From contig JAGFBZ010000855.1 of the NCBI GenBank assembly GCA_018398805.1, positions 1,736,001-1,800,000 of the forward strand: DNA of 64,000 bases, given 5' to 3'. A model generated the notes under the pieces. It worked only from the letters and a program-made list of their open reading frames with translations, did no database searches and had not been told where the DNA came from. Shown here one piece after another: positions 58,526 to 64,000 of this stretch (within the stretch, counting starts at the first letter, position 1; each line of letters starts with the position of its first letter). The DNA is from Hirundichthys speculiger. Lineage: Eukaryota; Chordata; Actinopteri; Beloniformes; Exocoetidae. A program made the translations under genes and the position numbers.

Positions 58526-59072
58526 TGTTATGACCCACAGGTGGAACATTTTTAAAGAGAATGCAGGAGGTTTAGAGAGCACAAAATATTCTTTACTCAA
58601 ATTGATACAGGTCATTATTTATTAAAGCTCACAAGAGCAACTGCAAAAAACTTTCCCCATGCCTGAAAACAAAAATAAGAAAAAGACTCTGGTGAGCCGC
58701 CCAACCAGAAAAAAAAAAGGACAGTGTGCAACACAGGCCAACCCTGTACAGGGCTGTAGAAGCTGGGTGCACACTGCCACTGTACCCTAAAGAACGCACA
58801 CGAAACTAAACCCTGAGTGAAATTAAGAAAAACAAGAAAAATAGAAAACCCATTCTCACCAGAGCAACACAAGAGCGAGTAGGAGAATTGAGGAGAAGGC
58901 GGGGTAAGCACCCTGGAGAAGATCTGCTGGAAGTCCCATACGCGTATAGACAAGCCAGACACAGGTGGAGCGCATCACCAATTAACTGACTTAGAAAGAG
59001 ATGAGCAGCAACTGGTCTAAACACACACCAGCAAGGAAGTCGTGCATGTGGCAGAGGTGCCAACACATAACA
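58526..59072 (-). repeat. 5' LTR of the Gmr1-like element (547 bp)
   Basis: In element sense it starts TGTTATGTGTTGGC and ends GGTCATAACA, so TGTTATG and CATAACA form the terminal inverted repeat. A primer-binding site follows directly. No second LTR copy found in the window. Confidence 0.8.
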
Positions 59073-61682
59073 GTCTATAAATGCTCAGCACTGTGAAAAC
59101 TGTCTCTAGAAGCGATTGCCTGGCATCTCTGTTTGCTTCTGTCTGTAATTACGTTGTCATGGTTTATGACTTGTTTTTCTGACAGAAATAACAAAAACTA
59201 CTTTTTGTAACCACAAACGCTCAACAGTTGGTTATCAGAACAACACAGTTTCAAATAAAGGTTTAAGGTTAATTTTATTTACATTCAAAACATGTTTTCA
59301 CATGAAATCAGTGAAATTGGCTCTCAGGTCCTATAATTAAAGTGACAGTAGTAAAACATAATAATGTTTCTTGAATAAATTATCAGTCACTGAAATAGAA
59401 AAGTGATCAGTCTCATCATAATAAAATGTCAGCTAAGTTTATTAAATCAACGGACAATTTATCACTCTTATATTTCAATTTACATATATTTTATTACTTA
59501 CATTATTAACTTGGCATTTTCATCACTTCATTTTTTTCAATGATTTTCAATGATCTTTCCTAAAATGATAAATAGCAGCTTTGCATTGTGAATGATGATT
59601 GATATGCACAGGACAAGGGGTGATAAAACATGGCTCAGCTTTTATTGTGTCACTACTGTTTCAATCAAATCCTTTTGAAATTCATCAAATCTTTTGACAA
59701 TTTCTCACTTTATTTTTCAGTTCAGCTCTATAAATCTGCTCATTTTTTTCAATCCACTTGCATTTTTATCACCCGCATGTTTATCATTGATTTTTTGTTA
59801 CCTCTACTCCTCATAGAAAATGCAGGAATATATATGCTGGAGTAAAGGCAAAGCCTTATCAACATTTAAACATAATCTTAACAGTGAACGTATAGTGGAA
59901 AGAACATCATAATAATGGGCTCAATTTGCTACCTCAAGGAGCACTTGCCATCCTTGGGGGGACAATTAATTCAATAAATTACATAGTACAGAGTACACTG
60001 AACAGAAGTAAAATGGAAGCATCACGCCAACGGCTTTGAATCGCCTGCGTTCAAGTCAATGAGAGTAGCTGCACCTGAAATGCCCTGAAGTGACCAGAAG
60101 CACCCATTTGCACTGCACCAGAGATATGTGTCAAGGCTTTTTTGATGTTTGGCCGCTTCAATTTACGAACAGCGCTACGAGTTGGCAGGAAGTGGGACAC
60201 GATAAAGGTTGAGAGAATCCAGTGACATTTCAAAATCGAGCACCATAATAATAATGCCGTAGATCGAACACTATGTTGACCTGCAGATACTGTGTGTAAA
60301 CAACTCAGAGGAAAGAAGTATGAGCTATGAGGTATGTGTTATAACCATAAAGAAAGGCCTGACATCCACCAAGGCTTGACCCCATGGCGGTTTGAAACAA
60401 AGAAACCTTAAAATGACTCAAACCCCCAGCTGGCTTTACAGAGTTTATTGTCTTACAATCAGGTGTAAAAATTATCTTACTGGCTTCTCATTGAGCATGG
60501 ACCCGAAAACCCAGCAGGGGTTCCTGCTGATAAATATCACCTTTGACCAGAGACTAAGCAGCTTCCCTCCTCCCACTCTCTTTGACTGTTTTCTCTACCT
60601 GAAACCTGTAAGGACCACAGCTCTCCTGCTGACCATTTGAACTACAGTGACCAAGATCTCGGCCCTCTGCGAACAGTGGAAACACAGCAACTCTAGCATC
60701 TCCACTGCCCAGTTCCTCCTTAGAGTGACCAGCTAAGGGACTGCATTTGCTGACACTGTGTCTGAAGAAGCCCTCTTGGCAGTCTTTGGTGCTCGTAGGT
60801 CCTCTGCTTCAAGTTCCTTCCTGAGGGACTTGGTCCAAACCAAGTCACGCAGTCCCTTCATCATCACATTGTGTTTGTCCAATATGTTGCGTAGATAAAG
60901 ATCAGATAACATTTTATTACAAATTGAAATTAAAACCAGTTAATTTGATTTAAAGTGCCAGAACACCATTCAAGAGTTCACCTTACTTTTGAATTATTTA
61001 AATTTATTTCAGTATTTCAGATTTGGTAACTTTTCATTTTGCCTTTTGCTATTTTTTCCTTTTTTTTTTTTTTTTTTTTTCCCAAAGATTGCCTAGCAAC
61101 AAACCTAGAAATCGTTTATAACAGACTCCAATGGTGGGGGCCATGCTACCCTGCTGCACACATTTCTATCTGGGTCTATTCTTCCTCAGTGCAGTGAGAA
61201 ATAAGCAGCAGCACCTGTCAATGAACTGTTTACTGGAGCTCAGCGTTGTTCTTATGGTTTGTACAGAGGAAAACTGACATTGACTGTGGAGGAACTGCAT
61301 TTATCATCACATAACACTGACTGTCACTTGTTACTGAATAAATGAGTATGTCATTACTTATTTGTTCCCTTGATATTCATTTTCCATTTACCTTAAAACA
61401 CTAACAAATGGTTATCAACAAAAAAAAAGCAAAAAAAAAAAAACATTATTGATAGATGGCTCTTAGCATGAGAGCACCATGTTAAATGTTTTGCATGCAC
61501 ACTGGATAACCGTCACGGCGTATAAGCTCCACAACTGAATTTCCTTTAACATCAATCAACCCTTCGACCCATAACCAACCACTCCACAAGGGGTTTTATG
61601 CATGAAACTACATTGTCCAACATGCAGATGCAGAGATAGACTAAACAACCACAGAAGAGACAATAATGCAAAGCTATCTCAC
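59073..61682. other. intron 1/2, right part, one coding-like patch
   Basis: No EGF exon and no named repeat. T run at 61061-61082 and A runs near 61425-61443. Positions 60400-60880 are less AT-rich and, on the minus strand, stay open in one frame for long stretches (about 43 codons from an ATG near 60870, then about 50 more after one stop), with Lys/Arg/Leu/Glu-rich residues (MMKGLRDLVWTKSLRKELEA). I do not recognise it. Confidence 0.4.
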
Positions 61683-61842
61683 CTTTAAAACCAATGGGAC
61701 ATTTGCAGATGTACTGAGGGGGAGATGTTGGCTGACTCGTTGTGATACATGTGGCTCCATTCAAACAGTTGTCTGGTTGCATTACACAGGCATCACCAAC
61801 ACGCTGACAAAATTCTCCGATCCACCCAGGGGCACAAACACA
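61683..61842 (-). CDS. eys: eys-like exon 1 of window (EGF tail plus EGF 1)
   Basis: 160 bp, phase 0 in, phase 1 out. It opens with the Cys4/Cys5-to-Cys6 end of an EGF begun in an upstream exon (CVCAPGWIGEFC). It continues with a module beginning DACVMQPDNC, with an unusually long Cys3-Cys4 loop rich in Thr, Ser and Pro (TTSQPTSPPQY), and ends CKCPIGFKG. The acceptor is ccccgcag with a weak pyrimidine tract; the donor is gtgagat. The split codon and the TMC of exon 2 complete CKCPIGFKGTMC, a perfect EGF end. CLNGATC fits the O-fucose site consensus. The preceding exon must end in phase 0 and lies above 64000. Confidence 0.88.
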
Positions 61843-63607
61843 CTGCGGGGATATAGTACATTATTCATGTGAACTGTGGAGCTATACAGTATACTCTAGA
61901 TCAGGACACGACAACTAAATGTATCATGGAAAACAAGTACAGTATGTTTTTGTCTGTGCTTCATATATTGCAATTCAAATATAACAACGGTGAAGAAGGT
62001 TAAGTTGTTGACTCAGTTTAAATGTTGGGGCTTTTTTCAATTTCAAGCATAAATTAATTAATATTGCATTTAAATAGCAAACTCGGCTCACTAAAATTAT
62101 AATGAGCCCACATTCCTGTGTATATAATCTATATTTACTCACACATGAATGTTTTATCTGCTTGCTGCTGCTAGATATCTACCACTGTCTCACTATCAGG
62201 AAGAAGATGGGAACATTTGGGATTTCAAAACACTGAAAAATAAGTTTAAACAACTTTAATAACCCTTTTTTGCTCAAGGAGGTAAGATTTAAAATTTAAC
62301 CTCTGAGCAAAAAAGGGCAAAACTCTCAGACTAATAATGTGAAATTGTGAAACATAAAACTCAACCTTATTTGTTATTTTATGAATCCATAGTTATGGAG
62401 TATTTAGTGAAAACTAAATGAATACTTTACAGTATTCAGTTTCAGTTCCATACTGTGTAATACAGAAGTATGTTATATGGAATTCAAAAAAAGAAAAAAA
62501 CAAAAGTACAAGCAAAACACATATGGTAACAAGTTTTTAACATAAAGTGAAAACAAACATTGACAACAAACCTTTTCTAGGAAAAATGGTACATTTGCAG
62601 AAACTGCTTTTGATTAAGCTCCCCAACACAAAGCATCTAAAAGTAGACTTTAGATCAGAAGCACACTGAGCGGTCGACCTGAAGAAGACTGATGGGAAAT
62701 AATTAGGAGCTTTGGGGTGTTAGCTGTAGTCTCAGGTGCTGGAACAAATACAGGCATTTGAGAAGACTGAGAAATGCAGAGGGAAATTACACAAATTCCT
62801 GACTGTCTGAACAAAGTGCCCAGAGAATCACAAGTGATTAATGGGTTAGAATTGGATTACCACTGTCTGAAGACATTATATCATTGATGCTTTGATATTC
62901 TCCAAATCTTTTTTTTATCAAAATTAAAGACAGATTTTATTATGGGAAATAATACTCAAAACCAATGATGTAGTTTTATTTTATTTTGTTTTATTTTTTT
63001 CTGTTGCATCAAAAGCAAAATCCAAATGCATTTAAAAGAGGATGTTTGTTTGTTTAAAGATAGTAAAAGATGTGCTGCAGTTGGCTCATTATGTGGTAAA
63101 GATGAGGTCAAGGTAAAAAATAAATATTTGTAAAACCATCATTGACATTCATAATCACAATCCATCCAATTCATAGCTAATTAATGCATAATAGAAAGGT
63201 GGCATGACTTAGTATTAAACAAATATATATTTAAGATTTTTAAGATCAAGCTTTCTCTGTAGAGACCTTCTTTCATCTTCATCCTTTTTACAAAAATCAG
63301 GACTTTGTTTCACAAATACTGTAGACTTCATAAGTTGTCCAAATAATTTCTTTAAAGTCTTTCCAGTGTTCCAAAACACTGTCCAGCAAAATGCTGATGG
63401 GTCTCGCCAGGAAAGATGACACTTTTCACCAGTTAGCCTCTTCACAATGGCTCTTTTGTGGTGCGTGGTGGTGCAATGTCTGAGCAATAGGCTACATATG
63501 TTGTTTGAAGGACAATTGGTTGAATGGTACCCTAACCTAATCACAGCAGCATTGCATAGAGCAATTTAATTTTAAAAATTAGTATAATGTCAGGGTCCTA
63601 CAGTAGT

Positions 63608-63750
63608 ATTTTCTGGTTAGTCTAGTGATTAAGTGGGTGGACTCTCATATAGTGGGTTGTGGGTTCAATTTCCAGTGTTGTAATATGTTGTGCCCCTTTT
63701 GAGCCATTGCTTTCTCTCTATCCAATAAAGGCCACTAGAAAATATTTTCA
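63608..63750 (+). mobile_element. tRNA-type SINE, diverged relative of 9269-9466
   Basis: A-box-like tggttagtctagtgatta and B-box-like ttgtgggttcaatttcc; the body ends ccaataaaggccactaga exactly as in the SINE at 9269. Degenerate; flanking duplication not seen. Confidence 0.7.
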
Positions 63751-63917
63751 AAAGATGCTGATATAACATATAAAACCTAACCTGCTAACCAAATGGTGAA
63801 TAATCTACTCTGTTGGGTTTATAAATGTGTAAATCTGATGGAGTCAGTGCCTCACCAGCCATGAATCTCACCACATGTCACTGGTTATGAGGCATTATTT
63901 ATGTTTACATATCAGAA

Positions 63918-64000
63918 CATCCATCCATCCATCCATCTATCATCTATGCCATTTAATCCTATACAGGGTCACGGGGATCTGCTGGAGCCTATCCCAGCTC
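63918..64000 (+). repeat. CCAT microsatellite followed by a dispersed fish repeat
   Basis: ccatccatccatccatc, then tcctatacagggtcacgggg and ctggagcctatcccagct, the start of a very common fish dispersed repeat. Cut off by the window edge. Confidence 0.6.

Larger units (their letters stand above)
54123..59072 (-). mobile_element. Gmr1-like Ty3/gypsy LTR retrotransposon, degenerate
   Basis: Minus-strand order: 5' LTR (59072-58526), primer site, gag (58280 to about 57480), integrase (57340-56240), reverse transcriptase (about 55960-54780), RNase H (54747-54135). Integrase upstream of reverse transcriptase is the reverse of ordinary gypsy elements and is the hallmark of the Gmr1 group described from cod. 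No 3' LTR is present: the V-SINE follows RNase H. Multiple stops, frameshifts and two nested insertions (a LINE tail within RT, a small hAT MITE within RNase H). No protease motif recognised. Confidence 0.8.
2902..61842 (-). other. eys: eys-like EGF-repeat gene, internal part, 13 exons
   Basis: Thirteen minus-strand exons in order: 61842-61683, 41139-41035, 35454-35315, 33707-33544, 33390-33140, 32300-32196, 15639-15517, 13793-13680, 7495-7373, 5884-5771, 5227-4994, 3233-3111, 3015-2902. Spliced, they give one frame without stops (about 623 codons) of about 16 EGF-like modules. Most exons are phase 1 to phase 1, one module each. Many modules carry the Ca-binding type lead-in (Asp/Asn before Cys1), Notch-type O-fucose sites (Cys2-x4-Ser/Thr-Cys3) and O-glucose sites (Cys1-x-Ser-x-Pro-Cys2). 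Known of EYS: secreted photoreceptor matrix protein, many N-terminal EGFs then laminin-G domains, RP25 locus in humans. The name is an inference from architecture; crumbs, Notch-like or SNED-like genes are alternatives. Signal peptide and laminin-G domains lie outside the window. Confidence 0.75.
61843..64000. other. intron upstream of exon 1, mostly unrecognised
   Basis: No EGF-like or other coding exon is visible on either strand. The stretch holds a degenerate tRNA-type SINE (63608-63750) and a CCAT-tract repeat at the right edge. Positions 61860-63600 are AT-rich single-copy-looking sequence. A minus-strand open stretch at 63215-63544 has no recognisable motif, and I do not call it a gene. 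Confidence 0.6.

Noticed and set aside
63215..63544. 109-codon minus-strand ORF
   Set aside because: No recognisable motif, AT-rich codon use, no exon-like borders matching the EGF gene.
1..64000. CRISPR arrays, operons, bacterial regulatory elements
   Set aside because: The window is vertebrate intronic DNA; no regularly spaced identical repeats are present.

Overview
The window is teleost fish genomic DNA: AT-rich, intron-dominated and packed with fish-type transposons (V-SINE/DANA-like and other tRNA-type SINEs, Tc1/mariner, several hAT families, piggyBac, an L1/Tx1-like LINE, a Ty3/gypsy element). The only host gene I can support is on the minus strand. It is the interior of a very large, intron-rich gene for a secreted EGF-repeat protein. 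Thirteen exons (61842 down to 2902, 1870 coding bases, about 623 codons) splice into about 16 consecutive EGF-like repeats. Every exon has AG/GT borders, and twelve of twelve junctions keep reading frame. Eleven of them rebuild either the Cys5-to-Cys6 consensus of an EGF module or an EGF interior; the exon 3/4 junction is the atypical one. I identify it as eys (eyes shut homolog), a photoreceptor extracellular-matrix protein, from the long run of mostly phase-1 one-EGF exons, the large introns, and an exon with a Cys-poor atypical EGF. Crumbs, Notch and SNED-type genes are the alternatives. Neither the start nor the laminin-G part of the gene is in the window.

Layout from left to right (the reverse of transcription). 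1-2901: intron after exon 13, with a LINE tail and a hAT MITE that split a perfect hairpin. 2902-7495: exons 13-9. 7496-13679: a transposon-filled intron (pogo remnant, hAT with a nested SINE, Tc1 pieces, TA/GT microsatellite, piggyBac element). 13680-15639: exons 8 and 7. 15640-32195: a 16.6 kb intron with Tc1, a solo LTR, a decayed ZBED5-like hAT, a hAT carrying an FZR1-like fragment, and a piggyBac element nested inside a hAT. 32196-35454: exons 6-3, with exons 6-4 bracketed by a 370 bp direct repeat. 35455-41034: a mostly unrecognised intron with one GC-rich island. 41035-41139: exon 2. 41140-61682: a 20.5 kb intron that is a transposon graveyard (three or four hAT elements, Tc1 pieces, a 5'-truncated LINE, and a Gmr1-like LTR element with integrase upstream of reverse transcriptase). 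61683-61842: exon 1 of the window. 61843-64000: intron with a SINE and a CCAT-type repeat.

None of the transposon ORFs looks functional: each shows stops, frameshifts or truncation. The biology of most interest is (i) the EGF-array gene itself, with two non-canonical EGF modules, (ii) repeat architecture that could delete three exons out of frame, and (iii) unusual transposon structures: gag-IN-RT-RH order, a host cell-cycle gene fragment inside a hAT, and multi-level nesting. All identifications are by eye; no database search was run.
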